Source: Marivirga arenosa (lineage in GTDB: Bacteria > Bacteroidota > Bacteroidia > Cytophagales > Cyclobacteriaceae). Taken from it: a stretch of DNA of 64,000 nt. Below are positions 8,950 to 19,269 of this stretch, in pieces. The stretch covers positions 2,940,001 through 3,004,000 of the forward strand of contig NZ_CP129968.2 in the NCBI RefSeq assembly GCF_030503875.2, read 5' to 3'. Under the pieces are notes generated by a model that saw nothing but the letters and a program-made list of their open reading frames with translations, did not search any database and had not been told where the DNA came from. The position numbers and the translations under genes are program-made. The first letter of the stretch is position 1. Each line of letters begins with the position of its first letter.

Positions 8950-11900
8950 TATTGTTTTATAATTCTTCTTGTGAATAATTTACCCTTTGCATCAGACATC
9001 TGGAATAAATATATACCCTGTTTTAAATCTGAAACATCAATTTGGTTCAAATCAGAAATATTTATTTGTTTAACCAAAACACCTTTAGAGCTGTAAATCT
9101 TTAATGAACTAATATTATTAGCTTTTGATATATTAATAATATCATTTACTGGGTTAGGATAAATGTTGAACTCAGTATCTAATTGATTATTATTTGATGT
9201 TATCAATTGTTCTTGAGCAGAAGCTACATATTCCTGCCCATTTAAAAATGCCTTTACTTGCAAATTATTTCTTGCGGCCTGATCATAATCAAAAGTAATT
9301 ATTCTGTTTCCATCCTCTTCAGTTAATATTCTTTCATCTATATGAACGACTTGAGAGTTAAATAAAACTTCAACCTTTTCAAATGGCTCATTATTTTCAA
9401 CCTCAATAGTAACCGGATATATCCCATCATTATTACTTACACTAAAACCAAGTATATCTGGAGTTACATCAATTGTTTCAATATTAAATTTTGGAGCGTA
9501 AAACATTTCATTATTTAATTCAGCTAATAATCTAATATTTGAATTATTAAATTCATTAATACCTTCAATTGAAACGCTTCTAATGCCAGCTGCAACATTA
9601 TCCAACACTAAATATTCGGTATCATTATATAATAATGTAATCTTATCATATGATCTTTTAAGATCGAAGGTAACATCTGCTTTACCATATCCATTATAGG
9701 TAAAATCTTCAATTTCCAAAGCTGCTAAGCTCAATTCATCAATTTCTGCAGTCCATATTCCTCTCCCATGAGTACCTAATACCACTTGATTATCAACTAC
9801 TTTCATAGACCAAATGGATACTGATGGCATATCTGCTTTAAAATTCCAGCTATTACCGCCATCAAGTGACTCAAATAAACCTATTTCTGTACCTGCCCAA
9901 ATAATATCAGTATCAAAAGGCATCACTAACAATGAATGAACATATGCATCAGGAAACCCATTATTACTACCACTTTCACTGCCCTCAAAACCTGATATGT
10001 CCGTCCAGGTTTTACCTAAATCTGTTGTTTTTAAAATTTTAGGAAAATTTGGCAAACTGAATAATGCATAAGCAGTGCTATCCTCTACTGGGTGAGTATA
10101 TATGCCAGTAAAAAATGCATTTGGATCTGGAGAATAATTATTTGTCTTTTCATATGATCTTCCTCCATTAGTAGAAACAAAAAGATTCAATGCTCCGTCT
10201 GCCATACCAGCTCCAGCCCATACTATTTGGTCATTAGCCAAAGAAACCGTTACATCACTTGCACTTGCATTTCCACCCCAAGAATCATCAGATATTAATC
10301 TCATTGACCAAGTATCTCCAAAATTTGTAGAACGATAAACACCTAAATTACCTATTGCGTAAACTGTGTTTGGAGAAGTTTTTGAACTAGCAAGTCTTGT
10401 AATAAATGGACCATCTTCTTCTCCTATTCCTGAACTTGAAGCTGTAAATGAATTACCACCATCTGTAGATTTAAAAATTCTATTATTATATATTGTAGCT
10501 AGTACAAGATTTTCATTGTCCGGGTGCCATACAACCTCGAAACCATCACCACCTAAAACAAATTGATAGTCGGAGGTTTCATTGACAGTTCCGGTAGTAG
10601 ACAACCATGTACCATTGTCTTGAGTCCCTCCTACATATTTATCAGCTCCAGGCGCTTTGTCTGCACCGTAAAACTGGCTAGTAATATACCCATTTTCAAT
10701 TTGCTGAAATGTACCTCCATTATTTCTAGAAATACCTAACCCCCCGTCATTACCATTAACAATCATGAATGTCTCAGTAGATTCATCCATAGGAATTAAA
10801 GTAAAATGATGATGATCAGGATGTAAATTATTAATATTTTGTCTGCCAAAACCGCCATAGGCATCGTAAACAGCTGTCGCATTTGCTACTGCAACTGATT
10901 TAGAATCATATAATATTCTTAATATGGAGTTTTCTAGCTCAGATGGATTCCATTCTTGACCCGCTGCTAAAATTGGCCAAAAATAATACATATTTGCAAA
11001 TGCAATTCCACCGCTTTGTTCAGCGACATCTGGACTCGGAGAATCTGGGTTATATTCTAAATCATGGATATATAAGTATTCACGAGAATTTAATAACTCT
11101 GGATCATTTGCGTCATCTCTAGGATTTAAGTTAAATGTACCGTCATTTTTTTGATCCCTGTATGAAACCATTAATTGCCTATTATTCTCAACATCCCAAA
11201 CCTCAAATGGCACATCTGAATAATCTTCAAAATTATATTGAGTTTCTGGAATACCTGCTCCCCCATCACCATTAGCACCACCATCAGCTGGTACACTAAA
11301 CCTATGAGCTTTTTGAGTATTATTTCCACCAAAACGTATTTCAACAGTAACTGGGTTTTCAGAAGGAGATAAATTACCAGTTGCAATGTTTAAAATACCG
11401 TTAGAAAAATCAGCCCCAAAATTTACAAATGATAAAAACTCAATATTCTCAAACTCCAAACCTAAAAATTGTCTCTCAGATTCTTGAATATTTTGTCCAT
11501 CAACCACATATTTACCAATATTAACACCTCCTACAAAAACTTCTGTTTCGTCATAAGGATTAACGGCTATTGAATTATCATACCATCCTTGTCCTCCTAA
11601 ATAATCTGTATTAGAATCTTCATCTTCTACCTGATACCAGCTAGCACCTGCATCACCAGAATAATATAAAAAGGTAGTCTGTCCTACCTCTGTGGAAGTA
11701 TATATGACATCTGTTTTACTTGGCGCTATTGCTATTTCAAATCGTGTGCCATCAGTTATTCCTTCTGATGTTAGTTCCCATGTTTCACCACCATCCATTG
11801 ATTTCACGATACCAACAGAATTAACTCCAGCATATTGAATATCAAAATTAGTTGGATCAACTTGTAGATCCTGTACTGAATTGAAGGCATTCGTATTTGG

Positions 11901-12695
11901 AACTATAGATTCATACTTCTTCACCCATGAATTTCCCCCATCAATTGATTTAAATATTCCAGAATTGGTTGCTATAATAACAACATTCTCATCAGTTGGA
12001 TCAATTGAAATTCTATTAACTGATTCGAAATTATTATTCCCTACAGTTGAGACTAGCAAATCCCAACTTTCACCTCTATTTATAGATTTGTAAATCCCAT
12101 CTCCTCTTACAAAAGTTGCATTAGCTGCAAAAACCTCCCCTGTTCCAACATATATTACATCTGGGTTAGACGGTGACTGAGCAATAGAATTAGTAGAAAG
12201 GTTTGGTATGTTTGGTGATATATTGATCCAACTTTGACCACAATCGGTAGTTTTCCATATTCCACCACTTGCAGCGCCTGCAATCCAAGTGCAGTTCGTA
12301 TTATCATCAGGATCAACAGCTATTGCTCTTGTTCTTCCTCCTACATTACCAGGACCTCTAGACTTAAAAACTGCATTATAACTAGATGAACTGCGAATGC
12401 TTTTCGCCTTATTTAATGCTGACTTTAACTCATTAAATCTATAACCTGGCTTATAACTATTACTACCTTCACCAAATTTAGAAGATATAGAATTGAAATA
12501 TTCAATGAATCCATCTGGCTTCATGTATTCATCCTTTCCGGACTTAATTTTTGTCTTTTTAGTAGACCATATTTCACTTCCCTCTGAAGAATTTGTATCG
12601 AAAGTCTTAGGTGAATTGAATTGAGTAGATAAAAATAATATTAGCAAAACAAGCAAACTAGAGCCTGTTAAATAATTAGTAAAATTATGCTTCAT
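8949..12695 (-). CDS. T9SS type A cargo with sortilin/BNR (VPS10-like) repeats
   Basis: A very large secreted protein (about 1,248 residues). After a signal-anchor segment come many BNR-type repeats (SxDGGxSW, for example KSIDGGNSW, KSTDGGNSF, ESLDGGNSW), spread over residues 100-1000, of the kind that build beta-propellers in sortilins and sialidases. Weaker beta-rich domains follow. The last 80 residues form the T9SS type A sorting signal (NIYPNPVNDIINIS...GIYLFQMSD), so it is exported through the Por secretion system and anchored or released at the surface. I use Met12 of the longest frame because the first 11 codons contain a TACTTTTG promoter-like element. No catalytic function can be assigned from the repeats. 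Confidence 0.87.
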   Translation of the reverse strand: MKHNFTNYLTGSSLLVLLILFLSTQFNSPKTFDTNSSEGSEIWSTKKTKIKSGKDEYMKPDGFIEYFNSISSKFGEGSNSYKPGYRFNELKSALNKAKSIRSSSSYNAVFKSRGPGNVGGRTRAIAVDPDDNTNCTWIAGAASGGIWKTTDCGQSWINISPNIPNLSTNSIAQSPSNPDVIYVGTGEVFAANATFVRGDGIYKSINRGESWDLLVSTVGNNNFESVNRISIDPTDENVVIIATNSGIFKSIDGGNSWVKKYESIVPNTNAFNSVQDLQVDPTNFDIQYAGVNSVGIVKSMDGGETWELTSEGITDGTRFEIAIAPSKTDVIYTSTEVGQTTFLYYSGDAGASWYQVEDEDSNTDYLGGQGWYDNSIAVNPYDETEVFVGGVNIGKYVVDGQNIQESERQFLGLEFENIEFLSFVNFGADFSNGILNIATGNLSPSENPVTVEIRFGGNNTQKAHRFSVPADGGANGDGGAGIPETQYNFEDYSDVPFEVWDVENNRQLMVSYRDQKNDGTFNLNPRDDANDPELLNSREYLYIHDLEYNPDSPSPDVAEQSGGIAFANMYYFWPILAAGQEWNPSELENSILRILYDSKSVAVANATAVYDAYGGFGRQNINNLHPDHHHFTLIPMDESTETFMIVNGNDGGLGISRNNGGTFQQIENGYITSQFYGADKAPGADKYVGGTQDNGTWLSTTGTVNETSDYQFVLGGDGFEVVWHPDNENLVLATIYNNRIFKSTDGGNSFTASSSGIGEEDGPFITRLASSKTSPNTVYAIGNLGVYRSTNFGDTWSMRLISDDSWGGNASASDVTVSLANDQIVWAGAGMADGALNLFVSTNGGRSYEKTNNYSPDPNAFFTGIYTHPVEDSTAYALFSLPNFPKILKTTDLGKTWTDISGFEGSESGSNNGFPDAYVHSLLVMPFDTDIIWAGTEIGLFESLDGGNSWNFKADMPSVSIWSMKVVDNQVVLGTHGRGIWTAEIDELSLAALEIEDFTYNGYGKADVTFDLKRSYDKITLLYNDTEYLVLDNVAAGIRSVSIEGINEFNNSNIRLLAELNNEMFYAPKFNIETIDVTPDILGFSVSNNDGIYPVTIEVENNEPFEKVEVLFNSQVVHIDERILTEEDGNRIITFDYDQAARNNLQVKAFLNGQEYVASAQEQLITSNNNQLDTEFNIYPNPVNDIINISKANNISSLKIYSSKGVLVKQINISDLNQIDVSDLKQGIYLFQMSDAKGKLFTRRIIKQ

Positions 12696-12714
12696 AAGTA
12701 TTAAGTAATTTTTC

Positions 12715-12722
12715 CAAAAGTA
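12715..12722 (-). promoter_or_regulatory. Candidate -7 promoter element for the BNR-repeat gene
   Basis: TACTTTTG on the minus strand matches TAnnTTTG and ends 20 bases before the chosen ATG at 12695. It would sit inside the coding region if the earlier in-frame ATG (12728) were used, which argues for the later start. Confidence 0.35.
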
Positions 12723-12855
12723 ATACAAAATATTACATGAAAAAATTCACTGTAATAATAATTTTAAGTTTCAATAGAGAAAAAAAATTTTCTATTGGGA
12801 AATAACAGGATTTATGGAGTAAATATTTTTATAGTTTATATCTCCTATATAACAA

Positions 12856-12881
12856 AAAAAGCTACCGATGGGTAGCTTTTT
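12856..12881 (-). terminator. Intrinsic terminator after susD
   Basis: AAAAAGCTACC and GGTAGCTTTTT form an 11-bp stem around a 4-base loop, 22 bases beyond the SusD stop codon in the direction of transcription. It closes the SusC-SusD transcript. Confidence 0.8.
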
Positions 12882-12902
12882 AATATAAAAATAAATAATT
12901 TA

Positions 12903-14375
12903 TTATTTAACGTCCCAGAATACTTTAGTAGTTAAATCATCACCACCTATTGCTGAAGCAGCATCTTGACGGTTAGCATTATTAACACTTCTTTCATCAA
13001 CAGGATACTGTAATCTAGTAGGTATATCACTAGCTGACATCCCCTCAGGTGGCACTAAAGAAGGATAATCCATTCTCCTCCACTCATACCATGCAGTCAT
13101 ACCTCTATTAAATAATGAGATATATCTTTGTTTAGCAATTGCATTCATTGCATTACCATCTTCTGCAGTAGCAAAAGCCACTTCTGGTTGTGCCAAATAA
13201 GCAGCGGCATCTGCAACGCCATCATTACCATCTTCAGCAATCGATGCCCAATCAGTAATTGAAGCAGTAACACTTTCTTCATACCATTCTTGAGCAGATC
13301 CACCAACATTCCATCCTCTTTGTGCAGCTTCAGCTAAATAAGAAGCTACTTCAGAGTAATCCATTAAAACACCTCTGAATGTTTCTCCTAAAATATTTGA
13401 TCCAATAGTTGAATAGTTTGGAACTGCGGCTAAACCTACTCCAGTCTCTAAACCATATCTTAATCCAGCATAATCACCAGTGGCTGAAGCAGGCTCCATG
13501 AAATATGCTCTTCTTGGATCATTTAATGGATTAACGATATCCACAAATGTTTCACTAATCACATAATCGTTTCTACCTGAAACTACTAAATTAACGTAGA
13601 TAGGATTTGCATACGATCCACCAGCATATTCTAATGTAGCATTATCTGCATTAGATGTAAAAGTATTTGCTGCAGCAGTCTCTACAAGGCTTTGCGCCTG
13701 TGAAGAATTCACATCAGCTAATCTCATTCCTAATCTAATTTTTAATGCATTAGCAAATTTAACCCATTCAGCATTAGAACCGCCATAAATTACATCAGCA
13801 GATCCAAATCCAGTACCTTTGTTTAAATCAGAAATTGCACCATCTAATTTAGTTACTAAATCTGCATAGATAGTTGCAGCATCATCATAAGCTGGTGATT
13901 TCACATCAGCTCCAGCTAATGCTTCACCATAAGGAATATCACCAAAAGCATCAACCATAAGCTGATAGGTATATACTTCAAGAACAGTAATCATAGCATT
14001 TTTAGTTGCTATATTGTCCTCATTAGAATCAAAATTAGGAATTTGTTCTTTTGCTAACATTAAATTGTTCAATACATCACGGTATGAATTATTCCATAAT
14101 GCATCAGAAATTTGTCTGTCATCCAACAAATATCTACTTTCAGTCACGTATGTAACTTGAGATAATTGCTGAGCTAATAACCTTCCAACATTAGTATTAT
14201 TACTGGGAGAATTAATATAATCAGATAATTCAATTTCAGCATATGTAAATAGATAATTAGGATCTACATTTGCTGGTTTTTTTGGGTCTATATTCATATC
14301 ATCAAAATCACTACATCCCGCCAGTAATATTAATGAAAGAAATAGACTAGATAATTTTATAAATATATTTTTCAT
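12903..14375 (-). CDS. SusD/RagB-like (SusD-and-RagB family) outer-membrane lipoprotein
   Basis: A 490-residue surface lipoprotein that caps a SusC-type transporter and helps capture oligosaccharides or peptides. The signal peptide ends in LLAGC, with the lipidated Cys near residue 21. Family landmarks include DFDDMNIDPKKP after the cysteine, the long helical (TPR-like) middle and the C-terminal RLQYPVDERSVN segment typical of the SusD_2 branch. It follows SusC by 12 bases on the same strand. No glycoside hydrolase, sulfatase or peptidase gene lies beside the pair, so the nutrient cannot be predicted. The gene itself is intact, although its SusC partner is interrupted. Confidence 0.9.
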   Translation of the reverse strand: MKNIFIKLSSLFLSLILLAGCSDFDDMNIDPKKPANVDPNYLFTYAEIELSDYINSPSNNTNVGRLLAQQLSQVTYVTESRYLLDDRQISDALWNNSYRDVLNNLMLAKEQIPNFDSNEDNIATKNAMITVLEVYTYQLMVDAFGDIPYGEALAGADVKSPAYDDAATIYADLVTKLDGAISDLNKGTGFGSADVIYGGSNAEWVKFANALKIRLGMRLADVNSSQAQSLVETAAANTFTSNADNATLEYAGGSYANPIYVNLVVSGRNDYVISETFVDIVNPLNDPRRAYFMEPASATGDYAGLRYGLETGVGLAAVPNYSTIGSNILGETFRGVLMDYSEVASYLAEAAQRGWNVGGSAQEWYEESVTASITDWASIAEDGNDGVADAAAYLAQPEVAFATAEDGNAMNAIAKQRYISLFNRGMTAWYEWRRMDYPSLVPPEGMSASDIPTRLQYPVDERSVNNANRQDAASAIGGDDLTTKVFWDVK

Positions 14376-14387
14376 GTCTACTTATTT

Positions 14388-17300
14388 TTAGAAATTAAAC
14401 TTCACATTAAAACCATAAGTTCTAGGAGTTGGGTAAGTACCTGACTCGTAACCTTGAGCGTTACCTGAACTTCTTGTTACTTCTGGATCAAAATGTGTAA
14501 CATTACTGTAAAGTATTGCTAAGTTTCTACCTACTACACTTAATTCTAAGTTTTTGATAGGAAGATTTCCTAATGTACTTTGTGGGAATTTATAGCTAAA
14601 TGCAAGTTCCCTTAACTTAATGTAAGAAGCATCAAATACATAAGCTGCAGCAGGGTTATTTGATCCATACTGCCACACTTGCCCCCATTGAGACGCTGGA
14701 GCATAAGTCGTGTTTTGACTTCCATCTTCCTGCACACCTTCTAGTAAAACTCCACCACCTTCTGCTACAGGATCTCTTTTAGGATTTCCTTTTGCATTTA
14801 AGCCAGCAGTTTCTTCGTATAAACCAGTCGCTCTACCGAATGCAGTATTAAGAGAGAATATATCTCCACCCATTTGCATATCAAATAGAGTTCTTAAAGA
14901 GAAACCTTTATAAGAGAATGTATTAGAGAATCCCAAGTTCCAATCTGGAGTAGCATTACCAATAGTTTGAATAGAATCATCAATCGCATAATATCCGTCT
15001 GAAGTAATTACTTTCTGACCATCTTTATATTGGAAATTAGTACCTCTAATTGTACCAAATGCCTCTCCTTCAGTTGCATTAATTGACGCAAAGAAGAACG
15101 ATGTAATCGTATAGTTATCTATACCTTCCGCTAACTCTACTACAGTATTTACGTTTTTAGCCCAGTTTACATTCATATCCCATCTGAAATCACCATCAAC
15201 AGGAGTTGCATTTAATGCTAACTCAATACCTTTGTTTTCAAAGTTACCAGCATTAATATACTGGAAATTAAAACCAGTTGCTGTTGATGTTTTTACAGGG
15301 ATAATCTGATCAAATGTATTGTCTTTATAAACTGATGCATTTAACCCAATTCTTCTATTAAAGAATAATAACTCAGTACCGAATTCTAATCCTTCTTTAG
15401 TTTCTGATTTAAGTTGTGGATTATTTAATGTTGTTCCATATCTATAAACAGGAGAAGACCCAAAGCTATTTTCAGCTTCGAAATAGTTTCTTGTTCTGTA
15501 TGGACGAGTATCATTACCCACTCTTGACCAGTTAGCTCTTAACTTACCAAAAGAAAGAACATCAGAATTTCTTAACCCTTCAAGTTCTGTAAAAATGAAA
15601 GATGTTTAAACGGATGGATAGAAATAACTATTAGCTCCCTCAGGTAAAGTAGATGACCAATCATTTCTAGCTGTTAAATCTAAAAATAACATATCATTGA
15701 AACCAAAAGAAAGGTTACCGTAAACACTTCTTTGCGCTTTTTCGCTAAAATCATCAGTATACTCTACTTCAGGACTAACAGTATTAGAGATAGCAAAAAC
15801 ATCTTTATTTACCATACCTCTAAACGTACCCATCTGAAGACTAGCATTTGTTGTGTTCCTATGGTTAACACCAACTAAACCAGAAATTGAAAAGTTATCA
15901 TTTAAATACTTGTCAACAGTTACAAAGAAATCATCATTTCTCTCCATGAAAGTATATTCTCTTCTAACATAAGAAGGAACATCAGTAATAGCAGATCCAA
16001 CGTTTACTCTTTCTTGCTGTCCAAAATTATAGAAATCTAAAGTTGATCTACCATTTAATTTGATTCCATCAGCCAATTCATATTCTAAGAATACATTACC
16101 AAAAACTCTATCTCTTCCATCACTTTGGTAATTTTCATTTACTACCCAATATGGGTTATTAAAATAATAACCTCTTGGATCACTTGGCCCTGCTAAATTC
16201 CAAGCTCTTTGGTTACCTGCTTCATCTTTATAATTTTTTAATCTATTAAAATCTAGATTAGTCTGGAACCACTGTCCAAAAGACTGCATTACATTAGTGC
16301 CTGAGTAACCAGTACCATAACGACCTATTACATCATTTCCAACATAGTTAACACTTGTAGAGATTTTTAATTTTTCAGTCATCTCTAATGAAGCATTTAA
16401 AGCAACCTTGTTAGACTTCATAGATGAATTAGGCACAATACCTTTTGTATCTTCATTTGTATAAGATAATCTGTAAGTAGCTTTTTCTGTACCACCACTA
16501 ACAGAAATATTATTTCTTAAAGAAACACCCGTTTCAAAGAATTCTTCAATTCCTGCTTCACCAGCTACCCAAGGTCTAGTTTCACCATAATTATCCTCAC
16601 CTAGAAATAAAGCGTCCCAGTGAACAACCTCTAAGTTAGGATCAAATTTCGCACCCCATGAGGCATCATCTGCAGTATTAACGATTTGTTCGTCAACACC
16701 ATCTCCATCTAAGTCAGCATAAGTCCAATACGCACCATAACCAGCACCATATTCTTTTTGATGTTGTGGTAAAGTATTCTTATTAACTTGACTGAATGTT
16801 ACTGATGAGTTTACAGAAACACCAACTCCTTGATTTTTAGCACCTTTTTTAGTAGTAATTAAGATTACACCATATAAAGCTCTTGAACCATAAAGTGCTG
16901 CAGCAGATCCACCTTTTAATACAGACATTGATTTAATATCTTCTGGATTTAAATCCGCAGCTGGGTTACCATAATCGTAACCTCCACCACCACGCTCTTG
17001 GTCGGCAGAGTTATAAGAAGAGTTATCGATTGGAACTCCATCAACTACAAACAATGGTTGGTTATTACCTGCCAAAGTGTTTGTACCTCTAATAAGGATA
17101 TTTGCAGAACCACCCATGGTATTAGATGATCTTACTTGAACACCTGCAACTTTACCAGATAATGAGTTGATTACATTTTGTTCTTTAGCTTCAGAAAGTT
17201 GCTCACCGCTAACTTCCTGCACTGAGTAACCTAAAGACTTTTGATCACGCTCAATACCTAATGCAGTTACAACAACTTCTCCTAACTGCTGTACATCTGG

Positions 17301-17582
17301 TTTTAAAGTTACATCAATTACTGATTGTGCTCCAATCGTAATTTCAGTTTTTTCAAAACCGATGTAGGTAAATTATAAAGCTTCTGCGTCCGCAGGAACA
17401 GATAGCTTATAATTACCATCTAAATGAGTTGTGGTACCTTGTGTAATACCCTTCACAATTACGTTTACACCTGGCAATGGACCGTCTGCATCAGTCACTG
17501 TACCAGATACTGTTCTATCCTGTGCCCATGAAAAAGAGGCGACCAAAATGAAACTTAGCATTAGTAATAGTTTCTTCATCAT
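14388..17582 (-). pseudogene. SusC/RagA-like TonB-dependent transporter with two in-frame TAA codons
   Basis: The reading frame for a 1,064-residue SusC protein is continuous in one frame but interrupted by TAA at 17373-17375 and 15606-15608. All family parts are there: signal peptide (1-20), carboxypeptidase-like domain (21-95), plug with LGEVVVTALGIERDQKSLGYS and SGKVAGVQVRSS, and a barrel ending in YGFNVKFNF. The first stop follows PADAEAL and precedes FTYIGFE. The second replaces the residue between YFYPSV and TSFIFTE, where the family usually has serine (TCA to TAA). There are no frameshifts. This is either a recently broken gene or a sequence error. SusD downstream remains intact. Confidence 0.85.
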
Positions 17583-17842
17583 ATTTTGTTTAGGTTAAAA
17601 AATTGTTAATTCTCTAATATAAAATAACTATAACCTAAAAGACAAAAAAAGAAAACAAATAGATTCAAAACATGGTATTCAATTTTTTAGACAAAAACAT
17701 ATTGAAATATTTATATTAAATGATTAAAAATATCACCAAAAGTTATTTTTAAGCTAAAAAATATTAATTTTATGAACATTTTATACAAATGTATCATTAT
17801 TGATAGAGGTATAACATTAACAAAATGAATCAAATTAATTAA

Positions 17843-18160
17843 CTAATTCAATTCTTCCTCTGTTTCTGGGTTTACGAATATAAAGCCACGAGCATCATTA
17901 CCTTCATGGAAGCGGACTTCCATTCCTATAATATACATTACATGGCCTTTATCTATATAGATAGGAATACCTTCAATTTCAAAAGTTTTATCTGAATCCT
18001 TAGCTTTATCAAATCCTAGCATGTAATTCATACCAGCAGCACTGCAACCTCCTCCTCCACGAACACCAACTCTTAATCCATACCCTTCAGGAATATTTTT
18101 ATTTTCCATTATATTCTTTACTTCCTTTAATGCCTCTTCTGATATTTTAACTGGAATCAT
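17843..18160 (-). CDS. A-type iron-sulfur carrier-like protein (IscA/HesB fold)
   Basis: A 105-residue protein of the HesB/IscA family, which delivers Fe-S clusters or iron to target proteins. The first conserved cysteine is C39, in GGGGCSAAGMNYMLGFD. The usual C-terminal CGCG pair is missing: the matching region reads NDARGFIFVNPE. It is therefore an atypical member that may bind a cluster differently, or has lost carrier function. It is alone on the minus strand, divergent from the DUF7935-like gene, and not beside suf or isc genes. The 260 bases separating it from the SusC start hold no gene I can see. Confidence 0.85.
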   Translation of the reverse strand: MIPVKISEEALKEVKNIMENKNIPEGYGLRVGVRGGGGCSAAGMNYMLGFDKAKDSDKTFEIEGIPIYIDKGHVMYIIGMEVRFHEGNDARGFIFVNPETEEELN

Positions 18161-18242
18161 AAAACTTATTTTTCTGAATTAACGGTTGAATAAAAGCAAA
18201 AGTTTGAATGATTTTATTGCTTTTATTTGACGCGAATTTAAC

Positions 18243-18250
18243 TAAATTTG
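18243..18250 (+). promoter_or_regulatory. Candidate -7 promoter element
   Basis: TAAATTTG fits TAnnTTTG and ends 20 bases before the ATG at 18271. It lies after an earlier in-frame ATG (18208), which supports choosing the later start. No clear -33 box is seen. Confidence 0.35.
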
Positions 18251-18270
18251 AAAATCAAAAAAGAAAATTT

Positions 18271-18792
18271 ATGGAACCGATTTGGGACTTAATAAAAATC
18301 ATCATCCCTGCTGGCATAGTCTTGTATGCAATGTATTTAACAGTTAAAACAATGCTTCAAAAGCAGAATGAAGCTAAGATCATAGAAATAAAAGCAAAAA
18401 ATAAGGAAATCGTTCTACCTATAAGACTACAAGCTTATGAAAGAATGAGTCTATTCTTAGAAAGAATTTCACCAGATCAGCTTATAAAGAGAGTTCAGCA
18501 AAACGATCAAAATGTAGCTGAAATGCAATACTTATTATTAAATGAAATTAGAGAAGAATTTAATCATAACCTATCGCAACAAGTTTATATGAGTGATGAA
18601 GCTTGGAAAATTATTAGAAATGCGAAAGAGGAATTAATTATGCTTGTTAACCAATCAGCAAAAAGTTTGGATCCTGAAGCTAAAAGCATTGAGTTAGTTA
18701 AAAAGATTTACGAAGAATCTTTAGACAAAAATATTGACAGCATTGAGTATGGATTAAGCTTCCTAAAAAATGAAATCCAGCAAGAATTTTAA
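18271..18792 (+). CDS. Membrane-anchored coiled-coil protein (DUF7935-like)
   Basis: A 173-residue protein with one N-terminal membrane segment (about residues 8-26, IIIPAGIVLYAMYLTVKTM) followed by a highly charged helical region (IRLQAYERMSLFLERISPDQ...). The layout is that of a Bacteroidota family of unknown function, usually annotated as DUF7935; that assignment is from memory. Most of the protein should be in the cytoplasm. I chose the ATG at 18271 because it gives a short cytoplasmic end before the membrane helix and is preceded by a -7 element. It converges with the NTF2-like gene, with one base between them. Confidence 0.75.
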   Translation: MEPIWDLIKIIIPAGIVLYAMYLTVKTMLQKQNEAKIIEIKAKNKEIVLPIRLQAYERMSLFLERISPDQLIKRVQQNDQNVAEMQYLLLNEIREEFNHNLSQQVYMSDEAWKIIRNAKEELIMLVNQSAKSLDPEAKSIELVKKIYEESLDKNIDSIEYGLSFLKNEIQQEF

Positions 18793-18793
18793 A

Positions 18794-19255
18794 TTATTTT
18801 TCCTCAATTAATTCTATAAATTTCTGGATTTTATCGTTATCAATCGTTACCGATAGATCATAAAGTGCTATTTTCCATCCTTCGTTTGTCAATTCTAAAA
18901 CTGCTGTACCTTTACATACTCCCATCCAAGTATCAAGCTTTTCATTAAGCCAAGCTACTTTTCCGTTTTCAGAAAAATAAATATCTCTACTAGTGGCAGT
19001 AAATGACCATGCTGATTCTCTTTCAAAATACTCTTTAGCCCATACTGCCATTTCATCTCTAGTCCACTTCTCAGTTTTATCAGTTCCTAAATAAATCCCA
19101 TCCTTAGTCATACTACCAAAAAACACCTCTTCATCAGCAGAAGCTGCAGCTTTATGCCAACTATCCATAAAGGTGTTTATTATTTTTTCATTATTTTTTT
19201 GAGCTAAAGAATTGAAAGAGATAAATAAAGCAGCAAGTAGAAAGAGTTTTTTCAT
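18794..19255 (-). CDS. Secreted NTF2-like (SnoaL/DUF4440) protein
   Basis: A 153-residue protein with a signal peptide (residues 1-18, ending SLAQ). The mature part is an NTF2-like cone fold: an N-terminal helix (INTFMDSWHKAAASADEE), FFGSMTKDGIYLGTDKTEKW, and three C-terminal strands ending with WKIALYDLSVTID. Family members are enzymes or small ligand-binding proteins, and the ligand is not predictable. It begins 14 bases downstream of the TonB receptor stop codon on the same strand, so the two may be co-transcribed. Confidence 0.8.
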   Translation of the reverse strand: MKKLFLLAALFISFNSLAQKNNEKIINTFMDSWHKAAASADEEVFFGSMTKDGIYLGTDKTEKWTRDEMAVWAKEYFERESAWSFTATSRDIYFSENGKVAWLNEKLDTWMGVCKGTAVLELTNEGWKIALYDLSVTIDNDKIQKFIELIEEK

Positions 19256-19269
19256 GATGTTAATATTTT

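Noticed and set aside
9721..12695. The BNR-repeat protein as a sialidase
   Set aside because: The Asp-box-like repeats match, but the arginine triad and FRIP motif of sialidases were not found by eye; sortilin-like structural repeats are the safer reading.
14388..17582. A stop-codon reassignment to explain TAA in SusC
   Set aside because: Many other genes in the window end in TAA at the proper family length, so TAA must be a normal stop.
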